Below, piece by piece: positions 17,686-26,201 of a DNA stretch of 64,000 nucleotides. The translations under genes and the position numbers were made by a program. The DNA lies in the NCBI RefSeq assembly GCF_907163265.1, contig NZ_CAJQUM010000001.1, positions 1,922,001-1,986,000 on the forward strand. The letters are read 5' to 3'. The stretch is from Georgfuchsia toluolica. Its GTDB lineage: Bacteria > Pseudomonadota > Gammaproteobacteria > Burkholderiales > Rhodocyclaceae. The notes beneath the pieces were generated by a model that did no database searches, was not told the DNA's origin, and saw only the letters and a list, made by a program, of their open reading frames with translations. The number at the start of each line of letters is the position of its first letter. Position 1 is the stretch's first letter.

Positions 17686-17713
17686 AAAAAAACGAGCGGG
17701 GACTACCCGCTCG
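17686..17713 (-). terminator. Intrinsic terminator/attenuator between tatA and tatB
   Basis: On the minus strand CGAGCGGG, the loop TAGTC and CCCGCTCG form an 8-pair GC-rich stem followed by seven T. It lies 24 bases after the tatA stop and 17 bases before the tatB start, so it should end part of the transcripts before tatBC. Confidence 0.85.
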
Positions 17714-17736
17714 CTCATGCGATCCGCGTAACCGGC

Positions 17737-17970
17737 TCAGCTCTTGGTCTTGTTCTTGACTTCGCCTTCAATCGTCTGGCCTGCCTGGGACGGCAATTCC
17801 GCTGCCTTTTCCACAGGCTTGTCGTCCGTGGCGCCCTCGCTCATGCCCTGCTTGAATCCCTTGATTGCGCCACCCAGATCCTGACCTATATTGCGCAGTT
17901 TCTTGGTACCGAAAATAAGCACGACTATCAGCAACACAATCAACCAATGAAATGGACTGAATCCACCCAT
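17737..17970 (-). CDS. tatA: Sec-independent protein translocase TatA
   Basis: TatA is the pore-forming single-span subunit of the Tat system. The 77-residue protein starts [20 protein letters not shown], has the [20 protein letters not shown] hinge and amphipathic helix, and a hydrophilic tail. It follows the HIT-family gene with a 14-base gap and is separated from tatB by a strong hairpin. The separate, longer TatB nearby supports the TatA assignment. Confidence 0.96.
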   Translation of the reverse strand: MGGFSPFHWLIVLLIVVLIFGTKKLRNIGQDLGGAIKGFKQGMSEGATDDKPVEKAAELPSQAGQTIEGEVKNKTKS

Positions 17971-17984
17971 GTCGTTCTCCTTTA

Positions 17985-18335
17985 CTAAACCCTAAGCACC
18001 ATCGGCCCGACCGGTTCCGGCCCGCCCATGATATGAATATGAAGATGATACACCTCCTGCCCGCCTATCCTTCCGGTGTTGACAATGGTGCGAAAGCCTT
18101 CGTTCAATCCTTGCTTGCGCGCCAGGTCCGCCGCCTTGAGCAGCATCTTGCCCAGCACGGCCTGATACGAGGCATCGGCATCGTAGAGCGAGCCGACGTG
18201 ACGTTTCGGAATCATCAGAAAATGCACCGGCCGGGCCGGGTTGATGTCATGGAAGGCGAAAATATCCTCGTCTTCGTAGATCTTTTTGCTGGGGATTTCT
18301 CCCGCGGCGATCTTGCAGAAAATGCAGCCGCTCAT
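17985..18335 (-). CDS. HIT-family (HinT-like) nucleotide hydrolase
   Basis: A 116-residue histidine-triad protein. It starts [20 protein letters not shown] and carries the HIT motif HLHIHIMGG near the C-terminus, as in HinT phosphoramidases that hydrolyse AMP-linked amines. The ATG overlaps the hisE stop (ATGA). Placement at the end of the his genes and before tatA is common in betaproteobacteria. Confidence 0.93.
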   Translation of the reverse strand: MSGCIFCKIAAGEIPSKKIYEDEDIFAFHDINPARPVHFLMIPKRHVGSLYDADASYQAVLGKMLLKAADLARKQGLNEGFRTIVNTGRIGGQEVYHLHIHIMGGPEPVGPMVLRV

Positions 18336-18661
18336 GATGGGTTTCCTCTCTGCTTTTTTTCCTCGATGCCCGACACGCCTTCGCGACGCAGGAACTCGGC
18401 GGCGACATCCTCGACCCCGACGCCGAAATGCGCCAGCAGCACCATGCTGTGAAACCACAGGTCGGTGACTTCCTTGACCAGGTGCGTCTGGTCGCCGTCC
18501 TTAGCCGCCATAATGGCCTCAGCCGCTTCCTCGGCGACTTTCTTGCAGATGCCGTCAGTGCCCTTGGCGTAGAGCCCGGCAACGTAGGACGAGTCCGGCG
18601 CTGCATTGCGCCGTTCGGCCAACACCCGCTGTAAGCGCTGCAATATCTCCATGCTGGTCAT
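18332..18661 (-). CDS. hisE: Phosphoribosyl-ATP pyrophosphatase
   Basis: HisE hydrolyses PR-ATP to PR-AMP in histidine synthesis. The 109-residue MazG-fold protein shows [19 protein letters not shown] near residue 36 and [17 protein letters not shown] near residue 60, which hold the metal-binding acidic residues. It overlaps hisI by four bases (ATGA) and the downstream HIT gene likewise. Confidence 0.95.
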   Translation of the reverse strand: MTSMEILQRLQRVLAERRNAAPDSSYVAGLYAKGTDGICKKVAEEAAEAIMAAKDGDQTHLVKEVTDLWFHSMVLLAHFGVGVEDVAAEFLRREGVSGIEEKKQRGNPS

Positions 18662-19044
18662 TTATATATTTCCTTCGGGTCTTTGAGCACCGGCTCAGTT
18701 TCCTGCCAGCCGCCGTTTTCCAGGCGATGGAAAAAACAACTGCGTCGACCTGTGTGGCAGGCGATGCCGCCGGTCTGTTCCACCTTGAGCAGGATCACGT
18801 CACGGTCACAGTCGGCACGGATTTCCAGCACTTTCTGCGTGTGGCCGGACTCTTCTCCCTTGTGCCACAGTTTGCGCCGGCTGCGCGACCAATACACGGC
18901 TTCGCCCGTGGCCAGCGTTTTCTCCAGCGCCTCGCGGTTCATCCAGGCGAACATCAGCACTTCGCCGCTGTTTGCGTCCTGCGCAATGGCTGGCACCAGA
19001 CCCAGTTCGTCCCAAACCACTTCATTCAGCCACTTAGAACTCAT
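18658..19044 (-). CDS. hisI: Phosphoribosyl-AMP cyclohydrolase
   Basis: HisI opens the adenine ring of PR-AMP. The 128-residue protein shows [37 protein letters not shown], the metal-binding aspartates in [14 protein letters not shown] and zinc cysteines in [13 protein letters not shown]. The ATG at 19044 overlaps the hisF stop codon (TGATG), with AGGTAAG upstream; the TTG just before it is less likely. Confidence 0.96.
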   Translation of the reverse strand: MSSKWLNEVVWDELGLVPAIAQDANSGEVLMFAWMNREALEKTLATGEAVYWSRSRRKLWHKGEESGHTQKVLEIRADCDRDVILLKVEQTGGIACHTGRRSCFFHRLENGGWQETEPVLKDPKEIYK

Positions 19045-19802
19045 CAAAGTCTTACCTCGATACCCTGTGCGCGCATGAATTCCTTCGCTTGGCGGACAGT
19101 ATATTCCCCATAGTGGAAGATGCTGGCGGCGAGTACGGCGTCGGCGCGGCCCTGTTTCACGCCGTCGGCCAGATGCTGCAAATTGCCGACGCCGCCGCTG
19201 GCAATGACGGGAATGTCCACCGCTTCGGCCACCGCCCGCGTCAGTTCAAGGTCAAAACCGTTCTTCGTGCCATCGCGATCCATGCTGGTAAGCAATATCT
19301 CGCCGGCGCCAAGCGATTCGACCTTGCGCGCCCAGTCGATGGCGTCGAGGCCGGTGTCATTGCGCCCGCCGTGCGTAAACACATGCCACTTCCCAGGCGC
19401 AACCTGTTTGGCGTCAATGGCGACGACAATGCATTGCGCGCCGACCTTGCCCGAGGCATCAGCAACAAGTTGCGGGTTCTGCACCGCGGCGGTATTCATG
19501 CTCACCTTGTCGGCGCCGGCATGAAGCAGGCGCCGCACGTCGTCGACGCTGCGCACGCCGCCGCCCACCGTGAGCGGTATGAACACCTGCGCGGCGACCT
19601 GCTTCACTACATTGAGAATGATGTTGCGCTGGTCGGAACTCGCCGTGATGTCGAGAAAAGTGATCTCGTCGGCGCCCTGCTCGTCATAGCGGCGGGCCAC
19701 CTCGACCGGATCGCCGGCATCGCGCAACTCGATAAAATTGACGCCCTTGACCACGCGGCCGGCGTTGACGTCCAAACAAGGAATAATGCGCTTTGCAAGC
19801 AT
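19044..19802 (-). CDS. hisF: Imidazole glycerol phosphate synthase, cyclase subunit
   Basis: HisF is the TIM-barrel cyclase half of the HisHF complex; it makes IGP and AICAR. The 252-residue protein starts [20 protein letters not shown] with the catalytic D11 and has the second catalytic Asp in [15 protein letters not shown]. The [10 protein letters not shown] and [10 protein letters not shown] phosphate-binding loops are present. A long inverted repeat separates it from hisA. Confidence 0.97.
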   Translation of the reverse strand: MLAKRIIPCLDVNAGRVVKGVNFIELRDAGDPVEVARRYDEQGADEITFLDITASSDQRNIILNVVKQVAAQVFIPLTVGGGVRSVDDVRRLLHAGADKVSMNTAAVQNPQLVADASGKVGAQCIVVAIDAKQVAPGKWHVFTHGGRNDTGLDAIDWARKVESLGAGEILLTSMDRDGTKNGFDLELTRAVAEAVDIPVIASGGVGNLQHLADGVKQGRADAVLAASIFHYGEYTVRQAKEFMRAQGIEVRL

Positions 19803-19814
19803 GAAAAACCTTTT

Positions 19815-19915
19815 TAGCCACAGAGGACACAGAGAAAGTCAAAAGCGAAACCACACGCAAGCGCTATGGGTCCTGATTTGGTTTTCCTCTGTGGCCTCTG
19901 TGTCCTCTGTGGCTA
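19815..19915. repeat. Long inverted repeat 1 (hisA-hisF gap)
   Basis: A perfect 20-base inverted repeat: TAGCCACAGAGGACACAGAG at 19815-19834 and its complement at 19896-19915. The last three bases of the right arm form the hisA stop codon. Its (CACAGAGGA) words also build the inverted repeat at 38.7 kb. Confidence 0.93.
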
Positions 19916-20659
19916 TGTCGCTTTTGAATGTTTGTCCGCCTCGGCTTGCGCCTTGCGGAAATCGAGTTTGCCTTCATAGATGGCGCGGCCGGCAATCGCG
20001 CCAACGATGCCTTCGTCGGCCACGGCGCAGAGCGCCTTGACCTCCTTCAGCGCGGCGAGTCCGCCGCTGGCAATGACCGGAATGCGCAACGCCCGCGCCA
20101 GCTTGACCGTGGCCTCGATGTTGATGCCGGAAAGCATGCCATCGCGACCGATGTCGGTATAGATCACGGCTTCGACGCCGTAGTCCTCGAATTTCCTGGC
20201 CAGGTCGATGACATCGTGGCCGGTCATCTTCGACCAGCCATCGACCGCCACCTTGCCATCCCTGGCATCGAGCCCGACGATGATGTGGCCGGGGAACGCG
20301 GTGCAGGCATCGTGCAGGAAGCCGGGATTCTTCACCGCCGCCGTGCCGATGATGATGTAGCTGATGCCGTCGTCGAGGCAGCGTTCAATGGTATCGAGAT
20401 CGCGTATGCCGCCGCCGAGCTGCACCGGAATCTCCTCGCCAACCTCGTCGAGGATGGCCTTGATTGCCGGTTCGTTTTTCGGCTTGCCGGCGAAGGCGCC
20501 GTTGAGGTCGACCAGATGCAGGCGGCGCGCGCCCTGGTCGATCCAGTGCCGGGCCATGGCCGCCGGCTCTTCCGAGAACACCGTGGAATCTTCCATGACG
20601 CCCTGCTTGAGGCGCACACAGTGACCGTCCTTCAGATCAATCGCGGGAATCAGCAGCAT
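19913..20659 (-). CDS. hisA: Phosphoribosylformimino-AICAR ribotide isomerase
   Basis: HisA catalyses the Amadori-type isomerisation of ProFAR. The 248-residue TIM barrel starts [20 protein letters not shown] with catalytic D8 and carries the second catalytic Asp in [17 protein letters not shown]. Phosphate loops are [12 protein letters not shown] and [12 protein letters not shown]. It follows hisH by 52 bases. Confidence 0.97.
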   Translation of the reverse strand: MLLIPAIDLKDGHCVRLKQGVMEDSTVFSEEPAAMARHWIDQGARRLHLVDLNGAFAGKPKNEPAIKAILDEVGEEIPVQLGGGIRDLDTIERCLDDGISYIIIGTAAVKNPGFLHDACTAFPGHIIVGLDARDGKVAVDGWSKMTGHDVIDLARKFEDYGVEAVIYTDIGRDGMLSGINIEATVKLARALRIPVIASGGLAALKEVKALCAVADEGIVGAIAGRAIYEGKLDFRKAQAEADKHSKAT

Positions 20660-20711
20660 GACTATGGGGATGAGATAAGGAAGAAGAGATGATCGGCAAG
20701 CGTCAGAAACC

Positions 20712-21353
20712 TTATGGTTTCCAGTTCATGAAATTGGTCAGCAACCGCAATCCTGCCTGCGCGCTCTTCTCCGGATGGAACTGAACGGCGAAGATATTAT
20801 CGCGCGCCACGGCGCTGGTAAAGGGGATGCCATAACGGGTCTGGCCGATAGTGATGCCGAAATCATCCGGCACGACGTAGTAACTATGCACGAAATAAAA
20901 GCGCGCGCCATCGGCAATGCCGTTCCAGAGCGGGTGCAGCCGCTGTTGCTGCACCTCGTTCCAGCCCATGTGCGGCACCTTGAGCCGCGTGCCATCGGGT
21001 AACGCCATCTGCTCGTGCGGGAAACGCACCACGCGGCCGGCACAGATACCGAGGCCGGCGACATCGCCCTCCTCGCTGTAATCGAACAGCATTTGCAGGC
21101 CGATGCAGATACCGAGCCAGGGTTTCTCCGTCGCCGCACGAATCACCGCCGCGCGCAAACCGCGTGCTTCTAGCTCGCGCATGCAATCGGGCATCGCGCC
21201 CTGTCCCGGCACCACGACGCGATCAGCCTTTGCCACATCGACCGGATCTGAAGTCACCAGCAATGTGGCCGTGGGCATGACATGCTCGATCGCCTTGGCG
21301 ACCGAGCGCAGATTGCCCATGCCGTAATCGACAACTGCAACGGTAGTGGTCAT
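20712..21353 (-). CDS. hisH: Imidazole glycerol phosphate synthase, glutaminase subunit
   Basis: HisH supplies ammonia from glutamine to HisF. The 213-residue class I amidotransferase has the nucleophile Cys in [14 protein letters not shown] near residue 83, the oxyanion strand region VPGQGAMPD and the His/Glu pair in [18 protein letters not shown]. It is downstream of hisB after a 179-base gap that holds a GC-rich repeat fragment. Confidence 0.97.
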   Translation of the reverse strand: MTTTVAVVDYGMGNLRSVAKAIEHVMPTATLLVTSDPVDVAKADRVVVPGQGAMPDCMRELEARGLRAAVIRAATEKPWLGICIGLQMLFDYSEEGDVAGLGICAGRVVRFPHEQMALPDGTRLKVPHMGWNEVQQQRLHPLWNGIADGARFYFVHSYYVVPDDFGITIGQTRYGIPFTSAVARDNIFAVQFHPEKSAQAGLRLLTNFMNWKP

Positions 21354-21419
21354 TCGTAACAGCTTCGACTAACGCGCATGGACTTGGCGTCACTCCAGAG
21401 AACGAAAGGGCGCAAGGAC

Positions 21420-21515
21420 ATAAAGGTCCGCCCCCTCCCGCCCTCCCCCCTCGCGGGGGAGATGACTAACAGCTCGCTGCGCTCGATTGAACAGGTCACT
21501 TCGATTTGTACTGTT
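21420..21515. repeat. GC-rich intergenic repeat fragment (hisH-hisB gap)
   Basis: A GC-rich stretch with CCCCCTCGCGGGGG followed by GCTCGCTGCGCTCGATTGAA and TCACTTCG. The last two words recur, with one or two changes, at 26.13-26.17 kb, and the GCTCGCT-CGCTCGA core also at 57.0 kb and in the longer repeat family. Confidence 0.6.
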
Positions 21516-21532
21516 TGACCGCCAAAGGCGAG

Positions 21533-22117
21533 TTATAGGCTGCCCTTGGTCGAAGGAATGTCGCTACCCCGCGGATCGGCTTCGACTGCCATGCGCAAGG
21601 CCCGGCCGAAGGCCTTGAATGCCGTCTCGGCCTGATGGTGCGCGTTGTCGCCGCGCAGATTGTCGATATGCACGGTGATCAGGGCGTGGTTGGCCAGCCC
21701 CTGGAAAAACTCGCGGATCAGGTCGACGTCGAACTCGCCGATCATGGCGCGCGTAAAGGGCACTTCGAAGGTCAGCCCGGGACGACCCGACAGATCGACC
21801 ACGACGCGCGTCAGCGCCTCGTCAAGCGGCACGTAGGCGTGACCATAGCGGCGCAATCCCTTCTTGTCGCCAATAGCCTTCGCCAGGGCCTGACCCAGTG
21901 TAATGCCGATGTCTTCCACTGTATGGTGACCGTCGATATGCAGATCGCCCTTGGCCTCGATGTCGAGATCGATCATGCCGTGACGCGCGACCTGGTCGAG
22001 CATGTGGTCGAGAAAACCTAGCCCGGTGCCGAGTTTGGCAGCACCCGTGCCGTCGAGGTCGAGGCGAACGGTAATTTTGGTTTCGAGGGTATTGCGGGAA
22101 ACTTCGGCCTTGCGCAT
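21533..22117 (-). CDS. hisB: Imidazoleglycerol-phosphate dehydratase
   Basis: HisB dehydrates IGP to imidazole acetol phosphate. The 194-residue protein has both metal motifs: [25 protein letters not shown], and later [16 protein letters not shown] and [19 protein letters not shown]. The ATG at 22117 ([10 protein letters not shown]) is the usual family start; an upstream in-frame ATG at 22159 would add an unusual leader. It is divergent from hisC. Confidence 0.97.
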   Translation of the reverse strand: MRKAEVSRNTLETKITVRLDLDGTGAAKLGTGLGFLDHMLDQVARHGMIDLDIEAKGDLHIDGHHTVEDIGITLGQALAKAIGDKKGLRRYGHAYVPLDEALTRVVVDLSGRPGLTFEVPFTRAMIGEFDVDLIREFFQGLANHALITVHIDNLRGDNAHHQAETAFKAFGRALRMAVEADPRGSDIPSTKGSL

Positions 22118-22217
22118 GGTGTATTGGCGAGCAAGTTGGGAACAGTGGCATGATACCATTTCAATTTATCCACGCCTGTATTCAAGCGCCTCTACGCGTT
22201 GCGCCATCCAACCATTC

Positions 22218-23291
22218 ATGAGCCGTTTCTGGAGCAATACCGTCCGCAGCCTCACCCCCTATGTGCCGGGTGAGCAGCCCAAGCTCGACAATCTGGTCAA
22301 GCTCAATACCAACGAAAACCCCTATGGCCCCTCGCTGCGCGTGATCGAGGCGATCCGCGCAGCGACCGGCGACGGCCTGCGGCTCTATCCCGACCCCAAT
22401 GCGGATCGCTTGAAGGCGGCGATTGCCGACAACTTCGGTATCGCGCCACAGCAGGTTTTCGTCGGCAACGGCTCGGACGAGGTGCTGGCGCTGACCTTCC
22501 TGGCCTTGCTCAAGCATGACAAGCCGATCCTGTTTCCCGACATCACCTACAGCTTCTATCCAGTGTATTGCGCGTTGTTTGACATTGATTACTCAACGGT
22601 CGCACTCAACGATGCCTTCGAGATCGAGGTCGCCGATTATCGCCAATCCAACGGTGGCATCATTTTCCCCAACCCAAATGCGCCGACCGGCTGCCTGCTC
22701 GGTCTCGATGCCATCGAGCGTCTGCTCAAAAACCACCCCGACTCGGTCGTAGTGGTCGATGAAGCCTATATCGATTTCGGCGGCCCCTATGAAAAAATCG
22801 GGGCGATCCCGCTGATCGCAAAATATCCCAACCTGCTCGTGGTACAGACGCTGTCCAAATCGCGCGCGCTGGCCGGCCTGCGCGTCGGCTTCGCCACCGG
22901 TCATGCCGGCTTGATTGAAGCGCTGGAACGGGTCAAGAACAGCTTCAACTCCTACCCGCTGGATCGTCTGGCCCAGGCCGGTGCCATTGCCGCTTTTGAA
23001 GATCGCGACTATTTCGAAAAGACCCGCGCCGCCGTCATTACCTCGCGCGAAACAATGGTCTCTGGACTACACGGTCTTGGCTTTGAAGTCCTGCCTTCAG
23101 GCGCCAACTTTATTTTCGCGCGCCATCCACAACACGACGCGGCTGCGCTCGCCGCCCGGCTGCGCGAGCGCAGCATCATCGTGCGTCACTTCAAGCTGCC
23201 GCGTATCGAGCAGTTTTTACGCATCACAGTCGGTACGGACGCGCAGTGCGAGGTACTGGTAGGAGTGCTGCGCGAAATTGCTGCGGGATAA
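22218..23291 (+). CDS. hisC: Histidinol-phosphate aminotransferase
   Basis: HisC is a PLP-dependent class I/II aminotransferase in histidine synthesis. The 357-residue protein has [14 protein letters not shown], the [14 protein letters not shown] cofactor region, [12 protein letters not shown] with the PLP-contacting Asp and Tyr, and the PLP lysine in [15 protein letters not shown]. It is transcribed away from hisB, unlike the other his genes here, which all run on the minus strand. Confidence 0.96.
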   Translation: MSRFWSNTVRSLTPYVPGEQPKLDNLVKLNTNENPYGPSLRVIEAIRAATGDGLRLYPDPNADRLKAAIADNFGIAPQQVFVGNGSDEVLALTFLALLKHDKPILFPDITYSFYPVYCALFDIDYSTVALNDAFEIEVADYRQSNGGIIFPNPNAPTGCLLGLDAIERLLKNHPDSVVVVDEAYIDFGGPYEKIGAIPLIAKYPNLLVVQTLSKSRALAGLRVGFATGHAGLIEALERVKNSFNSYPLDRLAQAGAIAAFEDRDYFEKTRAAVITSRETMVSGLHGLGFEVLPSGANFIFARHPQHDAAALAARLRERSIIVRHFKLPRIEQFLRITVGTDAQCEVLVGVLREIAAG

Positions 23292-23428
23292 GATCGGCAA
23301 GAATAGTCGACCACAGCCCTTAATCAGTACGGCCACGACCCCTTTAATCTGCTGCACGCATTCTGACGGCGAATGCGCGTGACGCCTGCCATCACCGGGG
23401 TGGGGCGCATCGACGACGTGAAGTCATT

Positions 23429-23581
23429 TTATCGCTCTATCATCAAAATCGGGACTGCTGCACTCTGCCATGAATCGCGGTTTGCCAGCATTTTCTCGTA
23501 TATCGACTTGCACTTTGCGCCCACGATAGCGACGCCAATCGAGCTCCCAATGGCGGCAGACTCGAGCGGTTTGACGATCAT
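23429..23581 (-). CDS. Hypothetical 50-residue protein, coupled to upstream small ORF
   Basis: A short ORF starting MIVKPLESAAIGSSIG at 23581. Its ATG overlaps the stop of the preceding 102-residue ORF (ATGA), which supports real translation. It has a mildly hydrophobic middle (AIGSSIGVAIVGAK). I do not recognise it. The surrounding sequence is AT-richer than the his genes beside it. Confidence 0.35.
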   Translation of the reverse strand: MIVKPLESAAIGSSIGVAIVGAKCKSIYEKMLANRDSWQSAAVPILMIER

Positions 23582-23886
23582 TCCTGCGTTTTCGGTGTAC
23601 TCCGCCGCCATTCCAGGCAAGTCGCGGCTTGCCCCTGCCTCAATGGTGTATCAATACTCTCAAGGCTCTTCGTTTCTATCTCTTTCGCTCCAACAATCTT
23701 GTATAGGCGCGGAGCACCGCCTGATTTTGGCATCCAGATTCCACCTTCATAAACACCATACGGGAGCCAGGTGAATGTCGCATTGTGAAGCCATACGATA
23801 TTGCCCCGCCCCCGATAGAAGGTCCCTATTTCGGTCTCTTTTTCGAAATTATAAGGGACCGTGTTCGAGTTAAATTTCAAAAGCAT
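23578..23886 (-). CDS. Hypothetical 102-residue protein
   Basis: An ORF starting MLLKFNSNTVPYNFEKE. It is rich in aromatic residues (NIVWLHNATFTWLPYGVY, GGIWMPKSG) and has no motif I recognise. The reading frame stays open upstream of the ATG, so it could be the tail of a larger lost gene. The local base composition is AT-richer than its neighbours, which suggests acquired DNA. It is coupled by ATGA to the next small ORF. Confidence 0.4.
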   Translation of the reverse strand: MLLKFNSNTVPYNFEKETEIGTFYRGRGNIVWLHNATFTWLPYGVYEGGIWMPKSGGAPRLYKIVGAKEIETKSLESIDTPLRQGQAATCLEWRRSTPKTQE

Positions 23887-23952
23887 ATATGTATGGCATT
23901 GCGAATTAAAGGTTCCAGACTCGAAATAAATTCAGGAGCCCCATCCTCTCGA

Positions 23953-24345
23953 TCACGACAATTCAACCGGGGGCGCCAGCCCTGAGCGCACAGCGCACTT
24001 GGTCGGGCGCTCATCGAAGGTCACGAACGTTTCGTCGCCGCTGCTCAGGGCGAGATGCAGCGCATCGCCAAAACCCATTCCATTTTCATACCACACAAGG
24101 GCCATGGCGACTGCGGCACGACCTTTGGGCTTGAAGTTGGGCAACCCCAGCAGGGACTTGAGGGCGATGGCGATGTCTTCCCGCGCATAGCCATAGCTAT
24201 CGATTACCCATACCAGTTCCAGAATCACGGTCGGCGGCGCTGCGTAGTCGCGTCCGTCGCCGAACAGCCGGACTGCCTTGCGATACTGTGCCTCGTCATC
24301 GCGCAGCAGCAGGCGCGCGAGCACATTGGTATCGACGGCGATCAT
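23953..24345 (-). CDS. PIN-domain ribonuclease, VapC-like toxin
   Basis: A 130-residue PIN-domain protein. It starts MIAVDTNVLARLLLRDDEAQ with the first catalytic Asp, has the conserved Glu in PPTVILELVWVIDSYG and the later Asp cluster in GMGFGDALHLALS and FVTFDERP. Such proteins are usually the RNase toxin of a type II pair. No complete antitoxin gene precedes it: only a 28-codon open stretch ending RLRNEDEACKSR, whose stop overlaps this ATG (ATGA), is seen. The antitoxin may be truncated or missing. Confidence 0.82.
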   Translation of the reverse strand: MIAVDTNVLARLLLRDDEAQYRKAVRLFGDGRDYAAPPTVILELVWVIDSYGYAREDIAIALKSLLGLPNFKPKGRAAVAMALVWYENGMGFGDALHLALSSGDETFVTFDERPTKCAVRSGLAPPVELS

Positions 24346-24430
24346 CGCGACTTGCAGGCCTCGTCTTCGTTGCGCAGGCGCGTTGTTCCGGGCGGTTGAG
24401 CGTAAAGTGGCTCTATAATTTGCCGCACTG
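24344..24430 (-). pseudogene. Possible antitoxin remnant before the PIN gene
   Basis: A short reading frame from a GTG near 24430 (RQIIEPLYAQPPGTT, then RLRNEDEACKSR) ends in a TGA that overlaps the PIN-gene ATG. The coupling is typical of antitoxin-toxin pairs, but an in-frame stop lies just upstream, so only a C-terminal tail could remain. Low certainty. Confidence 0.25.
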
Positions 24431-24469
24431 TGCCGCCAACGGCCGCTCCTCAACGACATAGGGCTCGTC

Positions 24470-25968
24470 ATGCTTCTCTGGTTCGTCATCATTTACTGGC
24501 TGATTTCAGTCGCCATCGGCCTCTACGCCGCGACGCGGGTGCATAACACCAAGGACTTCGCCGTCGCCGGCCGCCATCTGCCGTTTTACATGGTGACGGC
24601 CACCGTGTTCGCCACCTGGTTCGGTTCGGAAACCGTGCTCGGCATTCCTGCCACTTTCCTCAACGAGGGCCTGCACGGCGTGGTGGCCGATCCCTTCGGT
24701 TCCTCGCTGTGCCTGATTCTGGTCGGGCTGTTTTTTGCCGCGCCGTTGTATCGCATGAACCTGCTCACCATCGGCGACTTCTACAAGAAACGCTTTGGCC
24801 GCAGCGTCGAAGTGCTGACCACGCTGGCCATCGTGATCTCCTATCTGGGCTGGGTCGGCGCCCAGATCACCGCGCTCGGCCTGGTGTTCAACGTCGTCTC
24901 GGGCGGCGAGATCAGCAAGCTCGCCGCGCCGGCATGTGGATCGGCTCGTCGACGATTCTGGTCTATACCCTGTTCGGCGGCATGTGGGCGGTGGCGATCA
25001 CCGATTTTCTGCAAATGATCATCATCGTCATCGGCATGCTCTGGATCGGCGGCGAGCTTAGCCAGCAGGTCGGCGGTGTCGCCGTGGTGGTCGAGCATGC
25101 GCGCGCGGCGGGCAAGTTCTCGTTCTGGCCGTCGGCGAATGCCGCCGAAATCGTGGGGTTTTTCGCTGCCTGGATCACCATGATGTTCGGCTCGATTCCG
25201 CAGCAGGACGTGTTCCAGCGCGTGCAGTCTTCGAAGACCGAGAGGATCGCAGTGTGGGGTTCGGTGCTCGGCGGCTCGCTGTATTTCATCTTCGCCTTCG
25301 TGCCGATGTTTCTCGCCTTTTCGGCCACCATGATCGATCCGCAGATGGTGGCCAGCCTGATCGACACCGACTCGCAACTGATCCTGCCCAATCTGGTTCT
25401 GAAACATGCGCCGCTATTTGCGCAAATCATGTTCTTCGGCGCCTTGTTATCCGCCATCAAGAGCTGCGCGTCTGCCACCCTGCTCGCGCCCTCGGTCACC
25501 TTCTCGGAAAATATTCTCAAGCCGATGGTGGGCCACCGCATGTCCGACCGCAATCTGCTGCGCATGATGCGCCTCGTCACGCTCTCCTTCACCATCATCG
25601 TTACGCTCTATGCCATCAATTCCAAGGCCAGCATTTTCAAGATGGTCGAGAATGCCTACCAGATCACCTTGGTCTCGGCGTTCATTCCGCTGGTTTTCGG
25701 CATTTACTGGCGTCACGCCACCAATCAGGGCGCCCTGCTGGCGATTTTTTTCGGCATCGGCGTATGGCTCTCGGTGTTGATCGCCGGCCCTGAAAATCCC
25801 TTCATCCCGGCCCAGCTTGCCGGCGTGATGGCGAGTTTTTTCGGCATGATCGCCGGTTCGCTGCTGCCGCAGTTCGTGCATCACGATCCGCGTATTCACG
25901 ACCAGTTGCGGCACGGTCATCATGCCGCCATACAGCCGCACCCTGAGCACGTTCATCACCACACATAG
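24470..25968 (+). pseudogene. Sodium:solute symporter (SSS family), single frameshift
   Basis: Two overlapping frames make one SSS-family permease of about 499 residues. Part 1 (24470-~24928) starts MLLWFVIIYWLISVAIGLY and includes KDFAVAGRHLPFY, ATWFGSETVLGIPATF and GDFYKKRFGRSVE. Part 2, another frame (~24932-25968), continues MWIGSSTILVYTLFGGMWAV, GSIPQQDVFQRVQSS and SAIKSCASATLLAPSV. Both halves align with one continuous transporter, so a one-base change near 24930 broke it. The C-terminus is histidine-rich (HHDPRIHDQLRHGHH and PHPEHVHHHT). The substrate is unknown. Confidence 0.8.
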
Positions 25969-26034
25969 CGCTCATGTTGTAATTGTTGCGCCACTGACGA
26001 TAAAAAAACGCAAATGCAAATCGAACTCCCACCT

Positions 26035-26172
26035 CCGTTCCACGGTCGGCTTTGCACAGCCGGCCGGCTGCGGCGGCGCGAAGCAGTGCTTCGCGAAACC
26101 CCGCCCCCGCCGCCTTCCGGGGGCGGGGCTACCATTTGGCTCGCTACGCTCGATTGAAACAATTCACTTCGT
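26035..26172. repeat. GC-rich intergenic repeat, partial family member
   Basis: Between the symporter and the VanZ-like gene. It has GGCTTTGCACAGCC, GCGCGAAGCAGTGCTTCGCG (self-complementary), a GC block with CCGGGGGCGGGGC, then GGCTCGCTACGCTCGATTGA and TCACTTCG. It resembles the long repeats at 43.5/53.9/62.9 kb in order but differs in detail. Confidence 0.65.
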
Positions 26173-26201
26173 AATACATTCTTCCACACTAAACCCAAGC
26201 G

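Noticed and set aside
19815-19915. Rho-independent terminator of hisA
   Set aside because: The arms are about 60 bases apart and no T-run follows the stem on the minus strand.
23429-23886. One frameshifted gene instead of two small ORFs
   Set aside because: The first ORF's stop overlaps an ATG of the second as ATGA, which is better explained by translational coupling.
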